Position numbers and translations under genes: made by a program. DNA of 64,000 bases from Treponema sp. (GTDB lineage: Bacteria; Spirochaetota; Spirochaetia; Treponematales; Treponemataceae). Below the pieces are notes generated by a model. That model made no database searches. It had not been told where the DNA came from and saw only the letters and a list, made by a program, of their open reading frames with translations. Positions 16,938-25,667 of the stretch are shown here, piece after piece; within the stretch, counting starts at the first letter, position 1; each line of letters opens with the position of its first letter. The stretch covers positions 1 to 64,000 of the forward strand of contig JAFZKN010000010.1 in NCBI GenBank assembly GCA_017553635.1, in the 5' to 3' direction.

Positions 16938-18014
16938 ATGTATAGTTTACGAAAGAAAATTCAGTACACACTCATCAAAAAAGACTCGTCGGCATTATGT
17001 ACCCTCATAGCGTTGCTTCACTTTGTACTTGCACCTATATGCTTTTACTATGAGTACGATTTTCTTGCCTGCTACCATATTTATGCAACAATACTCTATT
17101 TAGTCATGGTAATCCTTTCCAGGGCAATTCCGCCTCTGTTCTTATTTACCATGAGTGACATAGAAACTATTTCCTATTGTATACTGCTTACTGTAAAACT
17201 CGGAAACAATGTCGGCTCCTATCTTCTTCCGCTTACAATGCTCACTTATCTGTACATGCTCGTCATTTCTTCCAGACGCTCAAAATACGCGACAGTATTG
17301 CCTACATTTCTTACTCTGCTTACAATTGTTTCTGTTTTAGTATCTGACTATAGAAATGCAGATGCTTTTCAGCTTATTCCGAAAAATTTTTATCTGCTTC
17401 ATTACATCATTTATTGTGTATTCAGTTTTTTTGCAATTGCATTCATCTGTTACATCATAAGCAAAAAGGTTGCCAGATTTAAAAACAAAACCAGAGTCAA
17501 AACAGCTTACCTCAACTACTCTGCAACACATGATTCACTTACAAAGATTTTAAACCGGAGAAAACTGTCTGATATTTTAAATGACTATACAAGAAATCAG
17601 GAATATGCATCGACTTCTTTTTCGACTGCAATTTTTGACATTGATAACTTTAAAATCATAAACGATACTTACGGTCATAACTGCGGCGACATTATTTTAA
17701 GAAATCTTGCAGACCTTGTAACACGCTCTCTTCCGGAACATACTGTATTTGCACGCTGGGGTGGAGAAGAATTTATAATCCTCTTTGTCGGCATTACAGG
17801 AGCTGCTAAATCAACTCTCGAAGAACTGAGAATGCGCGTACAGGAGCATTCATTCCGTTATGCAAATAAACCGATTAAAATTACGATAACCATCGGATTA
17901 AGCAAAGCCGACAAGTCATACAATTTTTCTAAAATGCTTATACAGGCAGATAAAAATCTGATCAAGGGAAAACAAAGCGGTAAAAACCGGGTTGTCTGTG
18001 AGGAGGATTTATAA
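16938..18014 (+). CDS. membrane-bound diguanylate cyclase (GGDEF)
   Basis: The enzyme makes cyclic di-GMP from two GTP. Residues of about 18-180 form several hydrophobic helices with no recognised sensor family. The GGDEF domain starts near 200 (H-D-S-L-T-K-I-L-N-R-R) and holds W-G-G-E-E-F at 274-279, the active signature. Four to nine residues before it I find no R-X-X-D, so the usual product-inhibition site is missing. The next gene, also a GGDEF protein, overlaps by one base (TAATG) behind an AGGAGG site, so the two are translated together. Confidence 0.92.
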   Translation: MYSLRKKIQYTLIKKDSSALCTLIALLHFVLAPICFYYEYDFLACYHIYATILYLVMVILSRAIPPLFLFTMSDIETISYCILLTVKLGNNVGSYLLPLTMLTYLYMLVISSRRSKYATVLPTFLTLLTIVSVLVSDYRNADAFQLIPKNFYLLHYIIYCVFSFFAIAFICYIISKKVARFKNKTRVKTAYLNYSATHDSLTKILNRRKLSDILNDYTRNQEYASTSFSTAIFDIDNFKIINDTYGHNCGDIILRNLADLVTRSLPEHTVFARWGGEEFIILFVGITGAAKSTLEELRMRVQEHSFRYANKPIKITITIGLSKADKSYNFSKMLIQADKNLIKGKQSGKNRVVCEEDL

Positions 18015-19102
18015 TGAAAACAAAAAATCTTTCTTACAGAATTTTAGCAAACCCTTTCCCTTTCATATGCTACATTATCGCCGTTACAATGTTTATCAAA
18101 AACATCATTTATGTTTCAAATTATGATGTTCATTATGATCCGATTCTTATCTGGGGAACTCTTGCGACAATTGCATATTTTACCCTCGGAATACTTTTCC
18201 GGACTAAACATAAATTCATTCTGTTTCTCTTTTACGTTTTTGAAACATGTTTACGGGCAGTTATCTTTACTTCAATTTTAAAATGCGATGCAAAATACGA
18301 AGTTATCTACGTTGCATTTTTCGCAGTTTTCTATCTGTTCAGTGAGTATTTCAGAAACAGGGAAATTCTTTTTATAGGAATCGTTACTTTTATTTCTGCA
18401 ACTGCAGTTCATACTTTTATCTATAAGACTGTTTTCTACAAACCAATTCTTTCAATGTCATCCAGTCAGCTTTTGTTTTCTCAGGTTGAATCGTTCTCAA
18501 ACCTTACTCTTGCTTCAGTTCAGCTTATAATCATTTCAATTTATGTTGCAATCGTTCTTAAAAAAATGTACATCAAAAACGATGTAACGCAGAAAAAGCT
18601 TGAATACATTACACGGCATGACATTCTTACCGGGCTCATGAACCGTTACAGAGCATTTACAATTTTTTCAAACTGTGAGTCAAGAAAGCTGAACGAAGGA
18701 ATTGAATACGGTATTGCGATTCTTGACATTGATGACTTTAAAAAAGTTAATGATAACTATGGTCACGGCGCAGGAGACTTTATTCTTAAAAGCTATACTC
18801 AGGAATTAAGAAAAAGACTTCCGCTTCAAAATAAAATTGCACGATGGGGCGGTGAAGAATTTTTAATAATCTTCCCGAAAATTACTTCGGAAACTATTTT
18901 CGAACTCGATACAATCCGCGAGCTTTTATCGCTTACGGTTTTCCACTACAACAACCAGATTATTCATGTTACTGCAACTTACGGAATAAGTTCTTCGAAA
19001 AATTTCTCATCCGCAATCGAAGTTTTGGATGATGCCGACAAACATCTCTATATAGGAAAACAAAATGGAAAAAACAGACTTGTTGTTTCAGAAAAGTTTT
19101 GA
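18014..19102 (+). CDS. second membrane-bound diguanylate cyclase (GGDEF)
   Basis: It has the same plan as its upstream neighbour: six or so hydrophobic helices (about 12-185) and a C-terminal GGDEF domain beginning H-D-I-L-T-G-L-M-N-R, with W-G-G-E-E-F at 278-283. The R-X-X-D inhibitory site is again absent. The two proteins are similar in plan but clearly diverged, so this looks like an old tandem duplication. The gene start overlaps the upstream stop by one base and has a perfect AGGAGG site at 18001-18006. Confidence 0.92.
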   Translation: MKTKNLSYRILANPFPFICYIIAVTMFIKNIIYVSNYDVHYDPILIWGTLATIAYFTLGILFRTKHKFILFLFYVFETCLRAVIFTSILKCDAKYEVIYVAFFAVFYLFSEYFRNREILFIGIVTFISATAVHTFIYKTVFYKPILSMSSSQLLFSQVESFSNLTLASVQLIIISIYVAIVLKKMYIKNDVTQKKLEYITRHDILTGLMNRYRAFTIFSNCESRKLNEGIEYGIAILDIDDFKKVNDNYGHGAGDFILKSYTQELRKRLPLQNKIARWGGEEFLIIFPKITSETIFELDTIRELLSLTVFHYNNQIIHVTATYGISSSKNFSSAIEVLDDADKHLYIGKQNGKNRLVVSEKF

Positions 19103-19106
19103 TAGT

Positions 19107-19616
19107 ATGAATCATATGAAAAAGATTTTTAACTTAAAAACATTTGCATTAGGAACATTATTATTCAGTTCATTATTCTTTTCCTGCATGACTGCACCAA
19201 AAGAAATTCCGGAAGATCTTACTGCAGCTCAATTAATTCAGCGCGGTCAGGATGCAGCAGCTTCTTACAATCCGGCTGCAGCAAATGCTTACTATGTTGC
19301 ATGTATCGACAGATATAAGGATGATTTAAAATGCTATGTAGAAGCCCGCTATGAAATTGCACAGTTAAGACTTAAACAGACGGATTACGCTGTTGCAAAA
19401 ACAATGTTCCAGGAAATTCTGGACATCTTTGATCAGCCGGGCGCAATCTATAAAATTCAGCCTAAATACAAAAAACTTGCTCAGATTGGTCTTGATAAAA
19501 TCAAAGCCGTAGAAGAAAAAAAACAGATCGAAGCTGAACAGAAAAAGGCTAAGAAAGAAGCTAAAGCACAAAAAGCAGCTCAGAAAAAAAAGACTTCTGA
19601 AGAAGTAGCTGAATAA
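19107..19616 (+). CDS. lipoprotein with TPR-like helices and Lys/Ala-rich tail
   Basis: I recognise no named family. The start at 19107 or 19116 gives a classic lipoprotein signal (M-K-K-I-F-N-L, then L-F-F-S-C); the longer open frame begins inside the upstream gene and was discarded. The mature part has TPR-like helices (A-L-I-Q-R-G-Q-D-A-A-A-S-Y style segments), and the last 35 residues are mostly Lys, Ala, Glu and Gln, likely a charged coiled tail. It begins 4 bases after the second diguanylate cyclase gene. There is no good ribosome site, so coupling is likely. The function is unknown. Confidence 0.75.
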   Translation: MNHMKKIFNLKTFALGTLLFSSLFFSCMTAPKEIPEDLTAAQLIQRGQDAAASYNPAAANAYYVACIDRYKDDLKCYVEARYEIAQLRLKQTDYAVAKTMFQEILDIFDQPGAIYKIQPKYKKLAQIGLDKIKAVEEKKQIEAEQKKAKKEAKAQKAAQKKKTSEEVAE

Positions 19617-19652
19617 ACTCTACAGCAACCTTTTATAAAAAACTTCCATTAA

Positions 19653-20939
19653 TTATCTTCCGCGACGGCCTTTGTCGTCCGGAGTGATAATTGCATTTAT
19701 CTTAATATCCTTTTCCTTTGAAATTTTTTCTACCAGCTCACGCGAATACTTTCCGGTTTTTCTCGGTGTCGGATGAGGTTCTGCATCTCCTATAAGAATA
19801 ACTTTTTTCTCCGCATCATTTCTCCAGTCATAAAAAGTCATCGATGCATAAAGCGCTTCATACACCGCCTCCGGAATATCACCGCCTTCAAGTCCGTTTA
19901 TCTTTATTCCCTTAAGATTTCTTATAAACAGTTCAGAATCGGTCGTAAATCCAAACCACCTTACAGGAAGTCCATTGTAATTATAGCTGTCTGTATAATC
20001 ACGGTAAAAAAGAAGACCGAGTCTTATATCTTTATAATCTTTAAGTCCTTCGACCAGAGCCGGAACCCATTCTTCCTTTAACTTCTGAATATCATCTTTC
20101 ATGCTTCCTGTTGCATCTATTGCAAATACTACATCTGCAGTTTTTTCAGGAGGAATTTTTTTAATTGAATTCATTATGTCGTCAACAATTGTTTCCGGTC
20201 CTTTTGAATAAATCATAAAATCAGAAATCTGTTCGAATGTGTGAGCTGCAATCGGATTGTAATCATCTGTCAGAACTACTTCATTCTGAACTTCTTCTTT
20301 TACAGGTTCTTCTAGTTTTTCACGTTTTACTTTCTTTTTAACTTCAAAGTCAAACATAAATGGATTGTCGAAAAATTTCCCTGTATAGTCACAGTACTTT
20401 TTTTCAAACGTACGTATATTAATAAAAGTTCCCTTTCCGATATTTACAGTTCCGTTCCGGCTCCATGAGTATCCGTAAATAATCTGCTGCGGAATGTAAA
20501 TATGAAAAGCTTTACCGAAAAATTCAGTATCTTCAACAGTAGAATCTACCAGTGAATATTTTGCACCCGGTGAATCAAGAATCTCACCATTAAGCATCCT
20601 TATTTCATCGCCATTTATTTTATTGTATTCTTTTGCCCTGTAAGCGTAATTAGGCTCCTGCCCGGCAGGATCTTTTGTTGTCTCTGTAAGCATTACAGAC
20701 TGAATGCCGGTTTTTTTACGGATATACAGGTGAAAAGCGGCGGTTTTCCCGGTTTTAGAGTCCTTTTCCTCGATGATTTTCACATCCTGAGGATAAATTA
20801 TCAGTTTAGTCTCCGTTTTTTGAGCATCTGGAGCTGTTTTAGATGTATTTTTATCTGTTTTCTGTGCGAAAACGGCTGTATTGGACATAATGGAGAGAAT
20901 AACTGAAAAAATACTTAATTTCTTTACAAATTTTCCCAT
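19653..20939 (-). CDS. secreted VWA-domain protein
   Basis: A signal peptide (cleavage after V-F-A) leads to an exported protein. The N-terminal half (about 40-190) is beta-rich and resembles no family I can name. The second half is a von Willebrand factor A domain: V-F-A-I-D-A-T-G-S-M (MIDAS D-X-T-X-S form), then L-L-F-Y-R-D-Y-T-D, G-L-E-G-G-D-I-P-E-A-V, and V-I-L-I-G-D-A-E-P-H-P. Such domains bind a metal and a protein partner. A Pro/Lys/Glu-rich linker lies between the halves. It is convergent with the preceding lipoprotein gene and diverges from the GTG-start gene at 20993. The role is unknown. Confidence 0.82.
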   Translation of the reverse strand: MGKFVKKLSIFSVILSIMSNTAVFAQKTDKNTSKTAPDAQKTETKLIIYPQDVKIIEEKDSKTGKTAAFHLYIRKKTGIQSVMLTETTKDPAGQEPNYAYRAKEYNKINGDEIRMLNGEILDSPGAKYSLVDSTVEDTEFFGKAFHIYIPQQIIYGYSWSRNGTVNIGKGTFINIRTFEKKYCDYTGKFFDNPFMFDFEVKKKVKREKLEEPVKEEVQNEVVLTDDYNPIAAHTFEQISDFMIYSKGPETIVDDIMNSIKKIPPEKTADVVFAIDATGSMKDDIQKLKEEWVPALVEGLKDYKDIRLGLLFYRDYTDSYNYNGLPVRWFGFTTDSELFIRNLKGIKINGLEGGDIPEAVYEALYASMTFYDWRNDAEKKVILIGDAEPHPTPRKTGKYSRELVEKISKEKDIKINAIITPDDKGRRGR

Positions 20940-20978
20940 ATAACTGATTATCGGATGGTAAATCGGGAATTTTTATGA

Positions 20979-20984
20979 TATAAT
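20979..20984 (+). promoter_or_regulatory. -10 box directly before a GTG start
   Basis: TATAAT lies 8 bases ahead of the GTG at 20993. There is no Shine-Dalgarno sequence in between, and no convincing -35 box. The layout predicts a leaderless transcript. Confidence 0.45.
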
Positions 20985-20992
20985 CGGCTATT

Positions 20993-22081
20993 GTGGAAAA
21001 AAGTAAATCGACCGCTGAGAGTGAATTTGTCTCTGTCGACATTTCGGAATTCTTTGGGCCTCAGGAACTGAAGGAACAGGATTCCGGTATTGTCGTTTTA
21101 ACGCCTCATCAGCACGACATGTACAAAGCACTCATCCAGAAAGCGAAGGATATAGATCCTGACCAGTACGAAGTCTTCCAGGAAAGAATGAGAAGCCTTC
21201 AGGAGCTGGCAAAAAGTATCGCAAAATTTCCTTCCCTTCTAGAACGGCATATACTTTCCGGCGGAGAACGTACTCCACAGTCTCTAATCGAATCACTTAT
21301 CGAACATCAGGCAGAAGGTGACTATACTTTGCAGCTTCCATCAAAGGCAACTCTTGGTAAAGGTTTCCTTGTTGCAAAAATTCATACTTTTTCTTCACTT
21401 TCAAAATTTGCAAAAGCAATTAAAGAACCGGAAAGTGTCTGGCAGGAATTTTCTGCAGAAACAAATTCCATGATGTTCTCCCTTCTTGCAGAAGATGTTT
21501 ATTTAAATTTAATTCACGATAAAACACTTCAGGTAGATTTTAAGCGTGAACTTGCTACTTCACTTTTACTTTTGTGGGAACACCGCTCAGACCAGACAAT
21601 TTCTGACATTGCTCCGACTCTCTTAAAAATATGGACAGCCAGACGTAAACTTGCACCGGCTTTCGGAACAATGATGGGTACAAGTGAACTTCTTCTTCTT
21701 TCGATGCAGCTTGATGACCAGTGGACATCTTTTATAAAGACAAAGCTCGGAGATCAGGGTGTTTCGCAGGCAATGGAAGAATTTTTATTCGGTATTTCGC
21801 ACGAACAGATTGTTCAGTTAAAAGATATTCTTCGTACAAAAGGAATCCCTGCAATCGGTCGTGATGAAGTTTCAAAATTTTTAGGCGTACATATAAAGGC
21901 CGATGCGGGTCTAGACTATCGTGACTTCTATTCGTTATACTCACTTCGTCGTGATAATGCACGTGTTCGTTCACGAATGAATCTGACTGGTCCGCATAAA
22001 ACTATAGAAGACTATTTCATTCAGTTTGTAATGGAACAGAACAAGGAGAAACAGAACAATGACAGCTTCGCAAAAAAATGA
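20993..22081 (+). CDS. conserved hypothetical protein upstream of an XRE-cupin regulator
   Basis: I do not recognise the family. The 362-residue protein is soluble, mostly helical and has no signal peptide or membrane helix. The start is GTG (V-E-K-S-K-S). Features include E-F-F-G-P-Q-E-L near the N-terminus and a helical body with repeated leucines. Its 3' end overlaps the regulator gene by 23 bp, so the two are translationally linked. A partner or sensor for the regulator is a reasonable guess and nothing more. Confidence 0.75.
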   Translation: MEKSKSTAESEFVSVDISEFFGPQELKEQDSGIVVLTPHQHDMYKALIQKAKDIDPDQYEVFQERMRSLQELAKSIAKFPSLLERHILSGGERTPQSLIESLIEHQAEGDYTLQLPSKATLGKGFLVAKIHTFSSLSKFAKAIKEPESVWQEFSAETNSMMFSLLAEDVYLNLIHDKTLQVDFKRELATSLLLLWEHRSDQTISDIAPTLLKIWTARRKLAPAFGTMMGTSELLLLSMQLDDQWTSFIKTKLGDQGVSQAMEEFLFGISHEQIVQLKDILRTKGIPAIGRDEVSKFLGVHIKADAGLDYRDFYSLYSLRRDNARVRSRMNLTGPHKTIEDYFIQFVMEQNKEKQNNDSFAKK

Positions 22082-22682
22082 TCCCGTCGAAAACGAAGTT
22101 CAGGATAAACGAATACCGTATCATTTCGGCGAAAAACTCCGCTCTGTAAGAGAAAGAAAAGGTTACACACTTAAAGTTGTTGCAAATCAGGCAGGAGTTT
22201 CAGAAAGTTTAGTTTCACAGATTGAACGAAACAGAGTAAGCCCTGCAATCGATACACTTTTAGCACTTGCAGATGTTCTTGATATCAATCTAGAATTTTT
22301 ATTTGAAGAATACCGTAGAAAACATCCTGTTCAGGTTATAAGAGCAACCAACAGAAGACGTTCAAATGACGGAAGCATCGTTTACGAAGAAGTTGTTAAA
22401 CCGGATTCTTCTGACGGTCAGAATACTGTCGAAGCTTATACAATTACAATTCCAGCCGGAGAAAAAACTCATCGCGGTTCTTACGGACATCTCGGTCGTG
22501 AACTGGGCATTATATTAAGCGGCAAATGTGAATTACACTATGAAAAATATATTTATGAATTAAAAGAAGGTGACAGCGTTTCATTCAGTGCAAACGCACC
22601 TCACACAATAGTCAACACCGGTGACAAAGAATTAAAAGCAATGTGGGTAGTTTCACCTGCACAGCGCTTTGTAACTAAATAA
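22059..22682 (+). CDS. XRE-family transcriptional regulator with cupin domain
   Basis: Residues of about 22-77 are a helix-turn-helix of the Cro/CI type (L-R-S-V-R-E-R-K-G-Y-T-L, then A-G-V-S-E-S-L-V-S-Q-I-E-R-N). After a linker, residues of about 125-205 are a cupin barrel (G-H-L-G-R-E-L-G-I-I-L-S-G, then F-S-A-N-A-P-H-T-I-V-N-T-G). This architecture is common in small-molecule-responsive repressors (the PuuR/SutR type). It overlaps the preceding gene by 23 bp. The target genes are not evident. Confidence 0.92.
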   Translation: MTASQKNDPVENEVQDKRIPYHFGEKLRSVRERKGYTLKVVANQAGVSESLVSQIERNRVSPAIDTLLALADVLDINLEFLFEEYRRKHPVQVIRATNRRRSNDGSIVYEEVVKPDSSDGQNTVEAYTITIPAGEKTHRGSYGHLGRELGIILSGKCELHYEKYIYELKEGDSVSFSANAPHTIVNTGDKELKAMWVVSPAQRFVTK

Positions 22683-22715
22683 ATGCAAGATAATTATTAT
22701 TAAAAGAGGAGTAAT

Positions 22716-24695
22716 ATGAAAAATTTTGCAAAAAAAATTCTGTTTACAGTAGTAGCACTTTCGTGTTTCTCTGGATTGTTTGCTCAGGAGACATTAAATT
22801 CGGAGACTGTAGATCTGCTTCAATCAAATGTTTTTGAAGTAGTAACCCTTAAGGTAGAGGAAGATCCGTTAACTTACGAAAGAAAACTTCCACTTGATCG
22901 TCTTCCATACCATATCCGTACAGACAAATATGATTCAATTGGAACTGCATTTCTTATGGATGACGGATATCTTTACACAGCAGCTCATGTATTAAGTCTT
23001 TATCACCTTTCACAGCATGATAAATTCTTTATCCGTGACTCAGAAGGAAACACTTACAAAATCGGTAAGGTTTACAAATTTGCTTCTGACAGGGACTTTG
23101 TAGTTTTCGATGCAATTGGCTTTGATCCATCTGGAAAAGGTCTTTCATGGGAACCAAAAGTAAAGAAAAATTCTACTGTTTTTGCCGTAGGAAACGCACA
23201 GGGCGAAGGAATCGTTATCAGAAACGGACTTCTCACAAGTGAAACTCCGGAAAACAGAAATGGTAAATGGAAATGGCTCCGCTTCTCTGCTGCAGCAAGC
23301 CCAGGAAACTCAGGTGGTCCACTTGTAACAACATCAGGAAAAGTATGCGGTATCGTTACAATGAAAAACTCTTCAGAAAACTTAAACTACGCTTTACCTG
23401 CCGGTGAAATTTCTAAAGTTGAAAATAACAAAGGTGAAATCCATCTTGAATTCTATTACCGCGTTCCTAACATTCTTACTCAGAAATTCTATCATACATT
23501 CGATGATGTAGTTACACTTCCAATGGAATTAGATCAGTTAAGAGATTCTTGCTACAAAAAACTTAAAGAAAATACTTCTTCATTCTTCTACTCTCTCGTT
23601 CCAGATTACAGATACAATGGTAAAGAAAGTTTTACAGTTAAAGATACTGGATCTTACCTTCTTTCAAAAGAATGGGGTCCAGAATTCCCTAACGTTATCT
23701 GTTTAAACGAAAAAGGAAAGTGGGGATGCTATTCACCTGAAAATGTTTCTACATTAAAGCTTGAAAAGAATGGAAAAATCAACATTGGTGCTATGTGCGG
23801 TTTCTTTATGACATATCTTAAAAAACCGGACAACATGACTGTTGAAGCATACATCAAAGATCCTAAACTTCTTATGGACACTCTTGCAAAAGCATTGACA
23901 ATTCCACGTGTTGTTGCTTCTGAACAGATTAAAATTACTTCTTACGGAAAACCTGCACTCACATCTACAACAAAAGATGTTTTCGGAAGAACATGGATTA
24001 TCAGCGCATATACCCTTCCATTTGCTGATGGTGTAATGTACAACCTTTCCCTCCCACTTCCTGACGGTATCTTTACATTGACAGCTCTTGATGACACAGA
24101 TTCAATTTATAACGGTTTTGTATATGACCTTGAATTTGTTTCTAACTTTGTAATTGCAGGTTATAAAGGAACATTTAAAGACTGGAAAGAATATATGGCA
24201 ATCCCAGAATCTGTTTATCCACGTCATGAATTTATCAAGAATGCAAAAATAGTTTCTACAAAAACAGAAACAGAATTCTCTATCAGCAATCTTAACATAA
24301 CATGTCCTATGGATGTTGTTAAAATTGATGACAAGACAGATATTTACAGCGGCATTACACTCAGACCGGAAGAAAAGAATGGTCTTAAACTCGAAATGAC
24401 TTATCTGACTATCATTGCACAGGAAAATACAAATGACGAAACAACACTGTTGTTTGAGCAGAAGTATAAGCCTAACAAAGATGCATCTAAAGAAGATCTG
24501 GATAGTTACAAGAAAGTATGTGCAAAGACTATTCCTTACGATGGAAAGCCTTTTGAACATGACCAGAATACACACATCTTTATTTCAGATGAAAAATCTG
24601 ACCATGTAACAGTACTTGGTCTCATCTACAAAGGAAATAAGATGAAAGTAATCGAAGAAAGAACTAAAAAACTTGTAGGCTCTATCAAGGAATAA
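22716..24695 (+). CDS. secreted trypsin-like serine protease with large C-terminal region
   Basis: A signal peptide (cleavage after L-F-A) is followed by a chymotrypsin-fold protease with a complete triad: H91 (T-A-A-H-V), D127 (S-D-R-D-F-V-V-F) and S199 (P-G-N-S-G-G-P). The protease ends near 235. About 420 further residues contain no PDZ domain that I can see, so this is not an ordinary HtrA/DegP; the length of 659 is also larger. A strong AAAGAGGAG site precedes ATG, and an intrinsic terminator follows. It probably acts in the periplasm or at the cell surface; the substrate is unknown. Confidence 0.85.
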   Translation: MKNFAKKILFTVVALSCFSGLFAQETLNSETVDLLQSNVFEVVTLKVEEDPLTYERKLPLDRLPYHIRTDKYDSIGTAFLMDDGYLYTAAHVLSLYHLSQHDKFFIRDSEGNTYKIGKVYKFASDRDFVVFDAIGFDPSGKGLSWEPKVKKNSTVFAVGNAQGEGIVIRNGLLTSETPENRNGKWKWLRFSAAASPGNSGGPLVTTSGKVCGIVTMKNSSENLNYALPAGEISKVENNKGEIHLEFYYRVPNILTQKFYHTFDDVVTLPMELDQLRDSCYKKLKENTSSFFYSLVPDYRYNGKESFTVKDTGSYLLSKEWGPEFPNVICLNEKGKWGCYSPENVSTLKLEKNGKINIGAMCGFFMTYLKKPDNMTVEAYIKDPKLLMDTLAKALTIPRVVASEQIKITSYGKPALTSTTKDVFGRTWIISAYTLPFADGVMYNLSLPLPDGIFTLTALDDTDSIYNGFVYDLEFVSNFVIAGYKGTFKDWKEYMAIPESVYPRHEFIKNAKIVSTKTETEFSISNLNITCPMDVVKIDDKTDIYSGITLRPEEKNGLKLEMTYLTIIAQENTNDETTLLFEQKYKPNKDASKEDLDSYKKVCAKTIPYDGKPFEHDQNTHIFISDEKSDHVTVLGLIYKGNKMKVIEERTKKLVGSIKE

Positions 24696-24710
24696 TTCTT
24701 TCTTAAATAA

Positions 24711-24747
24711 AAAACAGGGTAGATTTTAATCGACCCTGTTTTTTTTA
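24711..24747 (+). terminator. intrinsic terminator of the protease gene
   Basis: AACAGGGT (24713-24720) pairs with ACCCTGTT (24733-24740); inside it GAT pairs with ATC. The stem is followed by a run of T. It lies 17 bases after the stop codon. Confidence 0.92.
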
Positions 24748-24765
24748 TCTTTAAATACTTTTATA

Positions 24766-24771
24766 TATAAT
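24766..24771 (+). promoter_or_regulatory. -10 box directly before the phosphodiester glycosidase gene
   Basis: TATAAT ends 8 bases before the ATG at 24780, and no ribosome site intervenes. The -35 position falls in the T-rich tail of the terminator. A leaderless mRNA is expected. Confidence 0.5.
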
Positions 24772-24779
24772 CAATTAAT

Positions 24780-25640
24780 ATGAAAAAACATTTCTGTCTG
24801 TTTTTAATTTTTTCATTATTCTTTTTCTCATGTGCGACAAATAACCAGGTTTCAGATTCTGTTTATGAAAAAAAATCATTTTTAAATTTTAAAACACCTT
24901 CTTCTGTAGAACCGGAATGGAATTTTCTTAACAGTTATTCTTCTACTTTTGATTTTACCATAAATGAACCCCGTGCAGTCTGTCATGCAATAAAAATAGA
25001 CCTTACAGATTCAAATCTTAAAATTTCATCTTATCCACCTGCAGCAGATTTCCCTGTAAAAGATTTACGGCCGGAATTTTTAGCAGAAAATAATGACATT
25101 GTAATTAATACAGTTCCTTACTCGCAGAAAATAAAACCATTCTCAAAAAAAATTCCAGCAGGCATTCTTTACACACATTCCGTTCAATTTTCAAAACCGC
25201 TTGAACGCTATTGTGCTTTATGCGTTTATATTACACCGGACGGCTACCGCTGCAAAATTGAACAGACTCAAACTGCCATTACAGAAGATAAAAAAAACAG
25301 TCTCTATTGCGTACACGGAGGCTTCTGGCAGATAATTAAAGATGGAATTCACATAGACTTTAAAGACATAAAGGATTCCAGAACAGCAGTGGGAATCTCA
25401 AAGGACGAAAAAATACTTTACATTCTTATAGTAGAGGGTGAAAAAAAATCTGTCTCCAAAGGGCTTTCTTACGGCGACTGTGCAGACATTTTTGACTGCT
25501 TTGGGGTATTTAACGCCATGGAATTTGATGGTGGAAGCTCTACAACGCTCTATATAAACGGTAAAAACGCCCTTTCCTATCACAAAAAAACCTCTTTACC
25601 TGCATTTTTAGGATTTCAAACAGCTAAATTTGACAAATAA
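24780..25640 (+). CDS. phosphodiester glycosidase-family (NAGPA/DUF2233) lipoprotein
   Basis: The lipobox is F-F-F-S-C, so the protein is lipid-anchored. The domain matches NAGPA/DUF2233 proteins: an early beta region, C-V-H-G-G-F-W, S-R-T-A-V-G-I-S, and the hallmark near the C-terminus E-F-D-G-G-S-S-T-T-L. Family members hydrolyse or bind GlcNAc-phosphodiester-type sugar linkages, and bacterial ones act on cell-wall or surface glycans. The length of 286 is usual. It is flanked by a terminator upstream and an independently promoted PilZ gene downstream, so it is probably monocistronic. Confidence 0.83.
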   Translation: MKKHFCLFLIFSLFFFSCATNNQVSDSVYEKKSFLNFKTPSSVEPEWNFLNSYSSTFDFTINEPRAVCHAIKIDLTDSNLKISSYPPAADFPVKDLRPEFLAENNDIVINTVPYSQKIKPFSKKIPAGILYTHSVQFSKPLERYCALCVYITPDGYRCKIEQTQTAITEDKKNSLYCVHGGFWQIIKDGIHIDFKDIKDSRTAVGISKDEKILYILIVEGEKKSVSKGLSYGDCADIFDCFGVFNAMEFDGGSSTTLYINGKNALSYHKKTSLPAFLGFQTAKFDK

Positions 25641-25658
25641 ATGATGATAAATTAGAAT
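25630..25658 (+). promoter_or_regulatory. consensus-like promoter of the PilZ gene
   Basis: A perfect TTGACA (25630-25635) is followed by exactly 17 bases and TAGAAT (25653-25658). ATG follows 9 bases later, with no ribosome site. The -35 box overlaps the last codons of the upstream gene. This is the best promoter match in the window and predicts a leaderless mRNA. Confidence 0.75.
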
Positions 25659-25667
25659 AGATATACT

